Below are positions 49,845-61,201 of a stretch of DNA of 64,000 bases, piece after piece. The notes under the pieces are model-generated. The model saw only the letters and a program-made list of their open reading frames with translations. It searched no databases and was not told the DNA's origin. Source of the stretch: Bordetella pseudohinzii (GTDB lineage Bacteria > Pseudomonadota > Gammaproteobacteria > Burkholderiales > Burkholderiaceae_B); the NCBI RefSeq assembly GCF_000657795.2, contig NZ_JHEP02000015.1, positions 48,304-112,303 of the forward strand. Direction: 5' to 3'. A program made the translations under genes and the position numbers. The first letter of the stretch is position 1. Each line of letters begins with the position of its first letter.

Positions 49845-50417
49845 CATTTTCCAGTCCCGAAGCCGGGCCAGCGCTAACATGGCTTCGGCCTGCGCCAGAT
49901 CGTCCTGCGTGTCGATGTCCATGGCGATCCCCGGATCGTCCAGATCCAGCGCGTGCACCGCGTCTCTATCCCGATAGGCCCGCACGATGGCGGCCGCGCC
50001 CCTGTCCCCGCCCAGCGCCATCAGCGCCTGGGCGCATTCGGCGCGGAAGCCAACAGGATGTCCCTGCTGTCCCTTCCAGGACGGGACCACCACGGGTTTG
50101 GAAGCCAGGGCTTGCGCCACCCTGCGCAGGCTGCCCGGGTCGATAAGCGGCAGATCGCCGGGCAGGATCAGCCAGCCGGCGGCGTCCTGGGTCGCACCGA
50201 CGCCTCTGGCAATGGAGTCGCCCATGCCGCCCTCCGGGCAGGCGCCTTCTCGCCGGACCACGTGCCAGGGCAGGCCGGAGGCGGCGACGGCGCCAAGCAC
50301 GCGCTCCAGCACGGGCAACCCCGCCAGCATGGCATCGAGTTTGTGCATCGCGCCGCCAGACCGCTTGAAGCGCTCCCCCCGGCCGGCGGCCAAGACGATG
50401 ACGGTAGGCGCCTGCAT
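49818..50417 (-). CDS. mocA: MocA-like molybdenum cofactor cytidylyltransferase
   Basis: 199 residues with a MobA/MocA nucleotidyltransferase fold. VIVLAAGRGERFKRSGG binds the nucleotide, LILPGDLPLIDPGSL holds the metal aspartate, and GHPVGFRAEC follows. It probably adds CMP to the molybdenum cofactor for the hydroxylase encoded directly upstream, ten bases away in the same operon. The frame ends inside the antisense of tRNA-Arg, with the last nine residues (RDGQESNL and neighbours) encoded there, so its C-terminus has been shaped by, or extended into, the tRNA. Confidence 0.85.
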   Translation of the reverse strand: MQAPTVIVLAAGRGERFKRSGGAMHKLDAMLAGLPVLERVLGAVAASGLPWHVVRREGACPEGGMGDSIARGVGATQDAAGWLILPGDLPLIDPGSLRRVAQALASKPVVVPSWKGQQGHPVGFRAECAQALMALGGDRGAAAIVRAYRDRDAVHALDLDDPGIAMDIDTQDDLAQAEAMLALARLRDWKMRDGQESNL

Positions 50418-50427
50418 GGCCCTGGCC

Positions 50428-52715
<2,288 letters not shown>

Positions 52716-52719
<4 letters not shown>

Positions 52720-53189
52720 TGCTTTCCTCCCTGGGCCAGGCGCTTGGCGGCCTGGTGAATGGCGGCGCGGATGCGGGGATAGGTGCCGCAGCGGCAGAGA
52801 TTGCCGCTCATGGCGTCCTCGATGTCTTGATCCGTCGGCTGGGCGGTGGTTTTGAGCAGGCCGACCGCCGTCATGATCTGGCCAGCCTGGCAATAGCCGC
52901 ACTGCGCAACATTCTGGTCTATCCAGGCCTGCTGCACCGCCTGGCCGACAGGGTCCGCCGCTATGCCCTCTATCGTGGTGACCGCGCGGCCGGCCACGGC
53001 AGAGATGGGCGTGACACAGGCGCGGATGGGCGTCCCATCCATGTGCACCGTACAGGCGCCGCACAATGCCATGCCGCATCCGAACTTGGTGCCGGTCATG
53101 CCGAGCTCGTCCCTCAGGGTCCAGAGCAAGGGCGTTTCGCCGGGCACGTCGACATCCTTCGCCTGGCCGTTGATGTGAAGTTGGGTCAT
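52716..53189 (-). CDS. [2Fe-2S] subunit of the molybdenum hydroxylase (IorA type)
   Basis: 157 residues. The N-terminal ferredoxin-like cluster is ligated by [16 protein letters not shown] plus a later Cys. The C-terminal helical cluster is ligated by [12 protein letters not shown] and NLCRCGTY. It passes electrons from the molybdenum centre. It has no signal peptide of its own, and probably travels out with the Tat-tagged large subunit. First gene of a three-gene operon with the large subunit and mocA. Confidence 0.95.
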
Positions 53190-53315
53190 AGCGGAATCCT
53201 TGGAGGGGCGCGCGGGACAGGCGGTGGCCTGCCACAGACGGGGGAAGACGCCTTATTTATATCGGAATTCCGCCAAAGATTCCCAGAAAGTTTCGTTACC
53301 TCTTTTGGCGGCGCC

Positions 53316-54494
53316 TCAGCGCAGCTCAAGAAAGGCGGTCAGCTTGGCCAGCATGGCGTCGCAAGCCTCGATCTGCGAGACGGCGACATATTCGTCGGCC
53401 TTGTGGGCCACCTCGATGCTGCCGGGTCCGCAGACCAGGACGGCCGTCTCTTTCCAGCATTGCTGGAACAGGCCGCCTTCGGTGCCGAAAGCGACCTTGG
53501 TCAAGGGCGTGCCGGCCGGCAGCCAGGAGGAGAGCAGCGCGACGGCGCGCGAGTCGGCTGCGGTGGCCAGGCCCGGATAGGTGTTGACCAGCTCCACCTT
53601 GGGCGGCTCGGCCTCGGGCAGTGTATGTGCCTGGCGCATGCGCGCCTGGGTCAGTTCCAGCACCCGCTGGAGAATCTCGTTGGGGTCGTCTTGCGAGACA
53701 TTGCGGATCTCGAAATTGACCTCGCATTCGGCCGGCACGATGTTCAGCGCCGCGCCGCCCTTGATGGTGCCGGCGTGCACGGTGGTGTAGGGGACGGCGT
53801 AGCCATCTTCGCGCGCGCCGTGCTCGGCGAGGTCGCGCTGCACGTCGCGCAGCGCGCCGATCAGGTCGGCCGCCGTGTGGATCGCATTGACAAAGCGCGG
53901 CGCCAGTCCCGAGTGGCCGGCCTGGCCGCAGCACAGCGCGCGGTAGGCGGCCTTGCCCTTGTGCCCGGTGCCTATCTTCATCAGCGTGGGCTCGCCCACC
54001 ACGCAGAGCATGGGCGCGGGTTCGAAATGCTCCAGCGCCCGGATGAGGTGGCGCACGCCCACGCAGCCGATCTCTTCATCGAAGGACAGGGCCAGATGCA
54101 GCGGCCGCCGCAGGGGGCGGCCGGCGGCGGCCAGCATGGCCATGACGGCACAGGCGACAAAGCCTTTCATGTCCGAGCTGCCCCGGCCGTAGATCAGGCC
54201 GTCGCGCTCGGTGGCCGCGAAAGGCTCCACGGTCCAGGGCTGTCCCGCCACGGGCACGACATCGGTATGGCCCGAAAGCAGGATGCCGGGCACATCGCGG
54301 GGACCGACCGAGGCAAACAGATTGCAGCGGCTGCCGTCCCGCGGGTCGGCGACCACCATGCAGGCTATCCCCGCTTCGGCCAGCAAGTCCTTCACGCGGG
54401 TGATGAGGCCGGCGTTGGGCGTCAGCGTGACGGACGGAAAGGCCAGCAGTTCGCGCAGGAGTTCGATGCTGTTGCGGGGAGCGGGCAGGGTCAT
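53316..54494 (-). CDS. argE: acetylornithine deacetylase-like M20 peptidase
   Basis: 392 residues. Metal-site motifs of the M20 family: LLSGHTDVVP near 75, GRGSSDMKGF near 103, the catalytic pair in SFDEEIGCVG near 138, and VGEPT near 165. The dimerisation 'lid' domain lies between about 180 and 300. The gene overlaps the LysR gene by four bases (ATGA), so it belongs to that catabolic unit rather than to an arginine operon. An N-acyl amino acid other than acetylornithine could therefore be the substrate. Confidence 0.88.
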   Translation of the reverse strand: MTLPAPRNSIELLRELLAFPSVTLTPNAGLITRVKDLLAEAGIACMVVADPRDGSRCNLFASVGPRDVPGILLSGHTDVVPVAGQPWTVEPFAATERDGLIYGRGSSDMKGFVACAVMAMLAAAGRPLRRPLHLALSFDEEIGCVGVRHLIRALEHFEPAPMLCVVGEPTLMKIGTGHKGKAAYRALCCGQAGHSGLAPRFVNAIHTAADLIGALRDVQRDLAEHGAREDGYAVPYTTVHAGTIKGGAALNIVPAECEVNFEIRNVSQDDPNEILQRVLELTQARMRQAHTLPEAEPPKVELVNTYPGLATAADSRAVALLSSWLPAGTPLTKVAFGTEGGLFQQCWKETAVLVCGPGSIEVAHKADEYVAVSQIEACDAMLAKLTAFLELR

Positions 54495-55468
54495 GGCGAT
54501 TTGGACTCGGGAAGATCCGGGACATAAGGGTCGAAGAAGCTGCCTTCGCTCATGCCCGGTATGTATTGATCCGAAATATAGGCGCGGCAGCGCTGCATGA
54601 AGACGTCCGTCAGCCGCGAGGGTTTCATGGGTTTGTAGGTGCTCAGGCCGAGCAGCATGGGGCGGTGCTCGCCCGCCAGCCGCAGTCTCACCAGGCGCTT
54701 GCCGTCGAGCGACTGCGTGGATTTGGGGCGCACGTTAAAGAGGGCATAGCCGATGCCGTTGGCCACCATGGACCGGACCACGTCTTCCGAGCGGGAGCGG
54801 GCGACGATATTCGGTTCCAGGCCGAACTTGGCGAACAGCGACATGAAGTAGTCGCGGCTCAGGGGCAGGTCCAGCAATACCATCGGCAGCTTGGCGAGGT
54901 CTTCCAGCGTGACGGCGATCTGCTCCGACAGGGGATGGAGCTCGCTGACGATGACATGGGGCGGCAGGCGCGCCAGCGTCTCGAAGTGGATCTCGTCGCC
55001 CAGGCGCAGGTCATAGGTGAGCGCCACGTCGATATCCAGCGTATGCAGCTTGTCGATCAGCAGCTGCTGGTCGCCCTCGATCATATGCAGGTCGACCTTC
55101 TCGAAGGCGCGCGAAAAGCCGAAGATCACCTCGGGCGCGATCATGGCGGCCAGGGACTGGAAGCAACCCACCCGCAGGGTGCCCTGGATGGCGTTGCTCG
55201 ACAGCGAGGCGATTTCGTAAAGCCGCGAGGCGCGCTCCAGCAGTTCTTCGCATTCGCGCATCACTTGCTGCCCCAGCACGGTCAGGGCCAGCCCCTTGGA
55301 GGGATGACGCACGAACAGCTGTACGTCCAGCTCGGTCTCGACGTGCGCGATGGCGGCGGAAATCGAGGGCGCCGATATATGGATCTGGGCGGAGGCGGCA
55401 GCGATGCTGCCATGCTTGGCCGTGGCGACGAAGTACTCCATCTGGCGCAGAGAAATGCGATTGAGCAT
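54491..55468 (-). CDS. LysR-family transcriptional regulator
   Basis: 325 residues from ATG 55468. The N-terminal winged helix-turn-helix (LRQMEYFVATAKHGSIAAAS, then ISAPSISAAIAHVE) and the periplasmic-binding-like effector domain (GTLRVGCFQSLAAMIAPEV, DVALTYDL) are intact. It is upstream of, and coupled to, the ArgE-like gene and downstream of DUF1028 and RidA on the same strand. A shared regulon with the divergent isomerase/ABC genes is likely. Confidence 0.93.
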   Translation of the reverse strand: MLNRISLRQMEYFVATAKHGSIAAASAQIHISAPSISAAIAHVETELDVQLFVRHPSKGLALTVLGQQVMRECEELLERASRLYEIASLSSNAIQGTLRVGCFQSLAAMIAPEVIFGFSRAFEKVDLHMIEGDQQLLIDKLHTLDIDVALTYDLRLGDEIHFETLARLPPHVIVSELHPLSEQIAVTLEDLAKLPMVLLDLPLSRDYFMSLFAKFGLEPNIVARSRSEDVVRSMVANGIGYALFNVRPKSTQSLDGKRLVRLRLAGEHRPMLLGLSTYKPMKPSRLTDVFMQRCRAYISDQYIPGMSEGSFFDPYVPDLPESKSP

Positions 55469-55649
55469 GGTCCGGGGAGAGAAAACAAGGGCAGGCGGGG
55501 CGCCGGAGGGCGGATGGCGATCCCTTGCGGGAGCATCCACCGAAGCCGGGCGCCGGCCTCGGCCGGCGCCACGGTGCAAAAGTTTAGCCACTATGCCCGC
55601 ATTGCGGGGCACGGCGCTCCTCGGGTTTTCTCGCACGCCAGGGCGGCGC

Positions 55650-56321
55650 CTACAGATTGCCAGGCACGCCGAAACTGGGCGCGGCTCGGGGATCTCTGGC
55701 GCGGGTGATGTAATCCTGGATCTGCGGTTCATACACTTTCCAGGCGGCATAAAGCGCCTGCACCGGGCCGTCGTCCACCCAATCCATGCGCAGATCGACC
55801 ATGGGCCAATCGAGTCCGCCATAGACCAGCAGGCCGGCCGAATGCACCGGCCCTTCCTCGCCGCCGGCGGCCTGGCCGGCGAGCATGGCCTGCATGAGGC
55901 GTTCGGCCAGGCTGCCCTGGGTCTGCTCGAAGGCGGCGAGCATGGCGGCCGGCACATCCAGTGTCGCGAGCATGTTGCCGGCGCAGGCCGCGTGCTCGCC
56001 TTGCGCGCTGGCCAGGCGGCCCAAGGCATTGTCCCCCGTGAAGACAACCGGCGCATGCCGCGCATCGATGGCCATCAACTGCCGGTAGGAGATGAAGGGG
56101 CGGTCCTGCAGCGACCGCAGCGCCTGTTCCGGCGTCTGCCCGGCGGCCATGGCCTCGAGCATGAGCGGACCCAGGGCGGGATCGGTGATGTTCTGGCTGA
56201 CGGCGGCGCCCACGCCCGCGCGGGCGCGGATGCAGCGGGCAGCGACCGCCGGCGACGAGGAGGAAACAGCCGCGCCGAATTGGCCCGAGGCCGGGCAGCG
56301 CGCGATGATCGAGAAAGTCAT
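55650..56321 (-). CDS. DUF1028 protein (Ntn-hydrolase-like)
   Basis: 223 residues. MTFSIIARCPASGQFGAAVSS at the start, RAGVGAAVSQNITDP and the DNALGRLASAQGEHAACAGNML middle (quoted in parts) define the DUF1028 family, which has an Ntn-hydrolase-type fold. Members occur beside RidA and amino-acid uptake genes, as here, and a hydrolytic role in nitrogen-compound breakdown is suspected but not shown. The RidA gene lies 19 bases upstream in the same operon. Confidence 0.88.
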   Translation of the reverse strand: MTFSIIARCPASGQFGAAVSSSSPAVAARCIRARAGVGAAVSQNITDPALGPLMLEAMAAGQTPEQALRSLQDRPFISYRQLMAIDARHAPVVFTGDNALGRLASAQGEHAACAGNMLATLDVPAAMLAAFEQTQGSLAERLMQAMLAGQAAGGEEGPVHSAGLLVYGGLDWPMVDLRMDWVDDGPVQALYAAWKVYEPQIQDYITRARDPRAAPSFGVPGNL

Positions 56322-56340
56322 GACCTTGGCCTTTGCTCAG

Positions 56341-56754
56341 TCAATCGGGAATAACGGCAGTCGCGTCGACCTCCACCAGCCATTCGGGGCGCGCCAGGGC
56401 CGAGACCACGATGCCGGTAGAGACCGGGAAAACACCCTTGAGCCATTTGCCGACGACGCGGTAGACCGGCTCGCGATAGCGCGGGTCGATGATGTAGATG
56501 GTGATCTTGCAGATGTGCTCGAGCTCGCCGCCGGCCTCTTTGAGCAGCATGGCGATGTTCTTCATGGCCTGCTCCGTCTGTCCGGCCACGTCGCCGATGC
56601 AGACGCTCTCCGAGGTGTCCAGGTTCTGGCCGATCTGCCCACGCAGGAACACAGTGCTGCCGCGCGCGACCACGGCCTGGCACAGGTCGTTGTCCAGGTT
56701 CTGCTCGGGATAGGTGACTTTGGTGTTGAAGGTGCGTATGCGCTTGTGTTTCAT
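56341..56754 (-). CDS. RidA-family protein
   Basis: 137 residues. The YjgF/RidA fold is seen from VVARGSTVFLRGQIGQNLD, VAGQTEQAMKNIAMLLKEAGG (in part) and KITIYIIDPRYREPVYRVV. RidA proteins hydrolyse reactive enamine/imine intermediates released by PLP enzymes and amino-acid oxidases. The canonical arginine equivalent appears to be present in the DPRYRE segment, though subgroup assignment needs an alignment. First gene of the minus-strand unit. Confidence 0.9.
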   Translation of the reverse strand: MKHKRIRTFNTKVTYPEQNLDNDLCQAVVARGSTVFLRGQIGQNLDTSESVCIGDVAGQTEQAMKNIAMLLKEAGGELEHICKITIYIIDPRYREPVYRVVGKWLKGVFPVSTGIVVSALARPEWLVEVDATAVIPD

Positions 56755-57188
56755 GGCTCTCGGAGTATTAGGGTTTATCCGGGGAAGCGGCGCCTGCGTG
56801 GCGCGTCGACCGGCTTGTGCCGCACACCGATGGTCGGTCCAACGTTAGGCCGCGCCTATTTGTTTTTTCTGGTGTCCTGTCTCGGAAATCCTGACGCGCC
56901 CGCCGCGGCCGCGGCGAGCCATCAGGAAAACCTATCCCGGTCTAAGGAAAAGGCGACTTGGAGCCTTTGGGGGCTCTCTCTCATCATTGGCTTTCGCTGG
57001 GGCGGCCGGTCGGGCGAAGGGCGATGTCCCCGGCGCGAACCGGCCTTCGGCGATGGCGCCACCGGCGCGCACTATCACAGACAGGGGTACCAGATGCTTC
57101 GGGGAAATGCATGGCTGGTTGACCGGCGCCATTCGATGGCGCACGCCGTGATGCCTGGAGCGAGGGCCCGCCACATGGAGGTTCCGCG
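56755..57188. other. 434-bp divergent spacer, no gene recognised
   Basis: Between RidA (minus) and the isomerase/decarboxylase-like gene (plus). It should hold both promoters and a LysR binding site, but it is GC-rich and no clear T-N11-A palindrome stands out. A short imperfect repeat around ttggagcctttgggggctct lies near 56956-56975. Frames crossing it have no ribosome-binding sites. Confidence 0.5.
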
Positions 57189-57977
57189 TTGAACACCGCT
57201 TCAAAACAGGCTGCAAATGCCTATCCCGCTTTCCGCTATGACGGCTCGGGCGATCTCGCCCGCATCGGCCTGATCTACATCGCCTCCAGTGTGGTGATGG
57301 AAGAGGAAATGTGGGCGATGTCAGCGCCGGGAGTCTCCACGCATACTGCCCGCATCAAGTTGCCGAAAGTAACTGTCCAGGGCATCGAAGAGATGATGAA
57401 TGCGCCGGAACTCGAACAGGCCGCGCGCCTGGCGGGCGCGGCTCCCATCGATGTGCTGCTCTTTGGCGGCACCAGCGCCTCCTTCCTGCACGGCACGGCC
57501 TATGACCATGCCCTCATCAAGAAGCTCCAGCAATGGGTGCCGGGCCCCCGGATCACGACCGCCTCGACCGCCACGCTGGCCGCGCTGAAGAAGGTCAAGG
57601 CCGGCAAGGTGGCCCTGGCCACGCCATATCTGCCGGAGATCCACGAGCGCGCCATCCGCTTTCTGGAAGAAAACGGGCATGAGGTCGTCAAGAGTGCCTG
57701 CCTGGGCATTTCCGATGATCATGCGCTGGCCGAGGTACCCCTCGAAAAAGTCTATGACCATGTGCTCTCGGTCGATCATCCCGATGCGACCGCGGTTTTT
57801 GTTTCCTGCACCAACTTTCGCACGGTCGGCGCCATCGAGGCCCTGGAAAACAAACTCGGCAAACCCGTCATCTCGGCCATCCAGGCTTCGTTCTGGCATT
57901 GCCTGGAACTGACGGGGGCGGCGGGCGCCAAGCCCGGCTACGGCCAACTCTTCGCGGGGAACGTCGCCCGGGACTGA
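57189..57977 (+). CDS. maleate isomerase / arylmalonate decarboxylase-like enzyme
   Basis: 262 residues from TTG 57189 (GGAGG seven bases upstream). Asp/Glu racemase superfamily. In two-cysteine members (maleate isomerase, racemases) the first cysteine stands just before the Thr-Ser of the LLFGGTSASF loop; here it is Gly94, and Thr95-Ser96 remain. The second, catalytic cysteine is kept as Cys207 in VFVSCTNFRT, and Tyr147 in LATPYL is kept. Arylmalonate decarboxylase shows this same one-cysteine, Thr-Ser, Tyr pattern. The enzyme may therefore decarboxylate a substituted malonate or act by another one-cysteine route. It heads a plus-strand unit with ABC importers. Confidence 0.82.
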   Translation: MNTASKQAANAYPAFRYDGSGDLARIGLIYIASSVVMEEEMWAMSAPGVSTHTARIKLPKVTVQGIEEMMNAPELEQAARLAGAAPIDVLLFGGTSASFLHGTAYDHALIKKLQQWVPGPRITTASTATLAALKKVKAGKVALATPYLPEIHERAIRFLEENGHEVVKSACLGISDDHALAEVPLEKVYDHVLSVDHPDATAVFVSCTNFRTVGAIEALENKLGKPVISAIQASFWHCLELTGAAGAKPGYGQLFAGNVARD

Positions 57978-58046
57978 ACACAGCGCAAGTCCGCCGGGCC
58001 CGGACCTCACAAACGGCCCGAACAGTCGATACAAGGGGAATAACAA

Positions 58047-58838
58047 ATGCACTTTCGACACAGCATCACGACGCTCGCCATCGCTGGCGCGGCGCTTCTG
58101 GGCCATGCGCCCGCCCAGGCCGAAAAACTGGTGCTGGGCAACGAGGGCAGTTACCCGCCCTTCAGCATGGTCGATCCTTCCGGCCGCCTGACCGGCTTCG
58201 AGCCAGACCTTGCCCGCGAGATGTGCAAACGCATGAATGCCGAGTGCGAATTCGTGGTGATGGACTTCAAGGCGCTGATCCCAGCCTTGCTGCAGAAAAA
58301 ACTCGATGCCGTGGCCAGCCAGACCAAGCCCCTGCCCGAGCGCAAGGAAAAAGTGCTCTTCGGCCGCCCCGTGCTGTTCAACCCGGATTCCTATGTGGTG
58401 CCCGAGTCCAAGAACTATACCTTCACGCCCGAGGGCCTGAAGGGCGTGCGCATCGGCCTGCAGCGGGGATCGGCCCAGGCCAAGTACGTGGGCGAGAAGT
58501 ATGGCAACGCCGTCCAGATAGTCTTCTATGACAACCCGGACCAGATCCGCCTGGACCTGGCCAACGGGCGGCTGGACATGAGCCTGGGACCCAAGATCAG
58601 CTGGACCAATGAGTTCCTGTCCAAGCCCCAGGGCAAGGGCTGGAAGTTCGCCGGCGGCGATCTGTGGACGGGAGGCGGGGAGGCCGGATCAAGCTGGCTG
58701 GCCAGAAAGGACAGCGGCGAACTGCTCAATCGCATGAACGCCGCGCTGGACACCATCATCAAGGATTGCACCTTCACCAAGCTGCGCAAGCCGTATATGG
58801 ATGTCGAACTCCTGCCGGAAGAGTCGGCCTGCAGGTAA
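58047..58838 (+). CDS. amino-acid-type ABC transporter binding protein (SBP family 3)
   Basis: 263 residues. A Sec signal ends APAQA. KLVLGNEGSYPPFSMVDPSG and GFEPDLAREMCKRM are the classic opening of family 3 binding proteins. Two Cys near 68 and the C-terminus may form a disulfide. It follows the isomerase/decarboxylase-like gene by 69 bases and precedes two matching permeases and an ATPase, so it is the receptor of that polar amino-acid-type system. Ligand unknown. Confidence 0.93.
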   Translation: MHFRHSITTLAIAGAALLGHAPAQAEKLVLGNEGSYPPFSMVDPSGRLTGFEPDLAREMCKRMNAECEFVVMDFKALIPALLQKKLDAVASQTKPLPERKEKVLFGRPVLFNPDSYVVPESKNYTFTPEGLKGVRIGLQRGSAQAKYVGEKYGNAVQIVFYDNPDQIRLDLANGRLDMSLGPKISWTNEFLSKPQGKGWKFAGGDLWTGGGEAGSSWLARKDSGELLNRMNAALDTIIKDCTFTKLRKPYMDVELLPEESACR

Positions 58839-58849
58839 GGCAAGCCAGG

Positions 58850-58870
58850 GCCCGCGCCGGCGGCGCGGGC
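58850..58870 (+). other. intercistronic hairpin after the binding-protein gene
   Basis: gcccgcgcc-ggc-ggcgcgggc, perfect nine-base arms, without a T tract. Such structures between a binding-protein gene and its permeases commonly protect the upstream mRNA and raise receptor yield. Confidence 0.6.
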
Positions 58871-58902
58871 TGTATTTTCCACGCGCTAGCAAGGATGACG
58901 AC

Positions 58903-59619
58903 ATGCCTTCTATGGGTTTCGTGCAGCAACTGGCGATCGGCGGCATGACGACCATACAGGTCGCCGTCTGCGCCTATCTGCTGGCGCTGGCCATCGGATG
59001 TTTTTTTGCCCTGATCACGCTCAAGCCGACCTTGCCGGCCAAGCTGGTCTGGCTGCCCTATGCCTCGATCTTCACCGGCGTGCCCTCGCTGTTGGTCGGT
59101 TTTCTGTTCTATTACGGCGGATCGGAAATCGTCGCCGGCCTGCTGGCGCCCTTCGGCCTGGACAAGCGCGTGGAAATCACGCCCTTCATGGCGGCGGTGG
59201 CCGCGCTGGGCATGGTCTATGGCGCCTACCTGGCCGATCTCATACGCAGCGCCATTCAGAACGTGCCGCAGGGACAGTTCGAGGCGGCCCGGGTATTGCT
59301 GATCCCGCGGCATACCATCTGGCTGCGCGTGATATTGCCCCAGATGCTGCGCCTGGCCCTGCCAGGCATGACCAATATGTGGATCGTCGTCCTGAAGGAC
59401 ACCGCGCTCATCTCGCTCATCGGCCTGAAGGAAATCATGGCTTATGCCAAGCTGGCCTCGGGCGTGACCAAGGAGCCCTTTGTCTACTACATGCTGGCGG
59501 CGGCCTTCTTCCTGGCGATGACCTGGCTGACCTATTACGTGGCGCGCCATATCGAGGTCTGGGCCGGCCGGGGTTTCCATCCCGCGGTTGAAGGACGGAG
59601 GGCCACCCATGCACTTTGA
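58903..59619 (+). CDS. ABC transporter permease (HisQ/GlnP type)
   Basis: 238 residues from ATG 58903 (AAGGA upstream). Five membrane segments. The family motif with GAYLADLIRSAIQNVPQGQFEAARVL (in part) couples to the ATPase. It overlaps the following permease gene by 11 bases, and the pair forms a heterodimeric pore. Confidence 0.92.
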   Translation: MPSMGFVQQLAIGGMTTIQVAVCAYLLALAIGCFFALITLKPTLPAKLVWLPYASIFTGVPSLLVGFLFYYGGSEIVAGLLAPFGLDKRVEITPFMAAVAALGMVYGAYLADLIRSAIQNVPQGQFEAARVLLIPRHTIWLRVILPQMLRLALPGMTNMWIVVLKDTALISLIGLKEIMAYAKLASGVTKEPFVYYMLAAAFFLAMTWLTYYVARHIEVWAGRGFHPAVEGRRATHAL

Positions 59620-60298
59620 CTTCCAGGTGGCCTGGGAGAGCCTGCCCAAGCTGCTGGCCGGAACGGCCACGACGTTCGCCGTCCTGCTGCCCGTGCTGGT
59701 AATCGGGCTTTTGCTGGCCATCCCCGTGGCGCTGGCCTGCTTCAGGCCGGGCGCCCGTTCGGTCTTCGCCGGCGCCTATATCGGCTTCTTTCGCGGCGTG
59801 CCCAGCCTGGTGCTGCTCTACCTTATCTATAGCGGCTTGCCGCAGTTTCCCATCGTGCGCGAGACCTTTCTGTGGAAGGTCTTCTCCAATGCCTATGTTT
59901 GCGCCTGGCTGGGCCTGGCCTTGACGCACTCGGGCTATTTGGCGGAGATCATCCGCGGCGGCCTGGCCGCCGTCCCCAAGGGCACGCTGGAGGCGGCCGA
60001 AACGCTGGGACTCAAGCCCAGGCAGATCCTGTTCCGCCTGCGCCTGCCCCTGGTGGCCAGATACATCATCCGGGCGTACCAGAACGAACTGCTCATCATG
60101 GTCAAAAGCACGGCCGCCGTCAGCGCCATCACGCTGGTGGACCTGACCGCCGCGGCCAACACCGTCTTTGACTACACCTACGATCCCTTCACCCCCTTGA
60201 TCACGGCGGCGGCCATCTACTGGTGCATCACCAACAGCATAAGGCTCGGTTTTTCGGCGGCGGATCGAAAGCTGAACCGCTATCTCGTCAAGACCTGA
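59609..60298 (+). CDS. ABC transporter permease (HisM/GlnP type)
   Basis: 229 residues from ATG 59609 (GGACGGAGGG upstream). Five membrane segments. The coupling motif is GYLAEIIRGGLAAVPKGTLE, then AAETLGLKP. Partner of the preceding permease. Confidence 0.92.
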   Translation: MHFDFQVAWESLPKLLAGTATTFAVLLPVLVIGLLLAIPVALACFRPGARSVFAGAYIGFFRGVPSLVLLYLIYSGLPQFPIVRETFLWKVFSNAYVCAWLGLALTHSGYLAEIIRGGLAAVPKGTLEAAETLGLKPRQILFRLRLPLVARYIIRAYQNELLIMVKSTAAVSAITLVDLTAAANTVFDYTYDPFTPLITAAAIYWCITNSIRLGFSAADRKLNRYLVKT

Positions 60299-60317
60299 GC
60301 GCAGAGCGTCCAACACC

Positions 60318-61103
60318 ATGACTGCCATTCTCACCCGCGTCACACAACCGCCCGCCTCCGCCGCCTCGGACACGACGCCCGCGGTATCCATCGCGGGGCT
60401 GAACAAGTACTACGGCAAGTTCCACGCGCTGCGCGACATCCATCTCGACGTGTCCAACGGCGAGATCGTCGTGCTTTGCGGACCTTCCGGTTCCGGAAAG
60501 TCCTCGCTCATACGCTGCATCAATCATCTGGAACAGCATGATTCCGGCCATATTCATGTCAACGGCCTGCCCTTGACCCGGCGCCCCGAGGACGTGGAGA
60601 AAGTCCGGCGCCAGCTGGGCATGGTGTTCCAGGGCTTCAATCTGTTTCCGCACATGACGGTGCTGGCCAACTGCACGTTCGCGCTCAAGCTGGCGATGCA
60701 TGTGCCGGCCGGGGAGGCCGAACAGACCGCGCGCGAGTACTTGCGCAAGGTCAACGTCATCGAGCAGGCCGACAAGTACCCGATACAGCTTTCGGGAGGG
60801 CAGCAGCAGCGGGTCGCCATTGCGCGGGCGCTGTGCCTGCGTCCGCGCATCATGCTGTTCGACGAGCCGACCTCGGCGCTGGACCCGGAGTCGGTCGGTT
60901 CGGTGCTGCGCATCATGGAAGACCTGGCCCAGACTGGCATCACCATGATCTGCGTCACCCATGAAATGGGTTTCGCCCGCAAGGTGGCCGATCGCTGTGT
61001 CTTCATGGAGCGCGGCGAGATTCTCGAAACCGGCCATGCCCAGCAGTTTTTCGATGCTCCCAGGAGCGAACGCTTGAGGAGTTTTCTCGACCAGGTGTTG
61101 TAG
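60318..61103 (+). CDS. ABC transporter ATPase (GlnQ/HisP type)
   Basis: 261 residues with a 25-residue leader before the core. Walker A GPSGSGKSS near residue 57, Q-loop VFQGFNLFPHMTV, signature LSGGQQQRVAIARAL, Walker B IMLFDEPTSALDPE, and the H-loop in CVTHEMGFARKVADR. It powers the polar amino-acid importer with the two permeases upstream. It is not the partner of the second, polyamine-type importer. Confidence 0.94.
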   Translation: MTAILTRVTQPPASAASDTTPAVSIAGLNKYYGKFHALRDIHLDVSNGEIVVLCGPSGSGKSSLIRCINHLEQHDSGHIHVNGLPLTRRPEDVEKVRRQLGMVFQGFNLFPHMTVLANCTFALKLAMHVPAGEAEQTAREYLRKVNVIEQADKYPIQLSGGQQQRVAIARALCLRPRIMLFDEPTSALDPESVGSVLRIMEDLAQTGITMICVTHEMGFARKVADRCVFMERGEILETGHAQQFFDAPRSERLRSFLDQVL

Positions 61104-61201
61104 GGCGGGCGCCGGCCGTCGGGTCGGATGAAGCCTTTGCATGCCGATCCCGGCATTTCACAGTAGTACTTCGATCGCAAACAAATTGACAAGGGGTTGT
61201 G

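Noticed and set aside
56932..57216. A 94-codon minus-strand frame in the spacer before the decarboxylase-like gene
   Set aside because: Arg/Pro/Ala-rich, no ribosome-binding site, and it would overlap the start of a well-supported gene.
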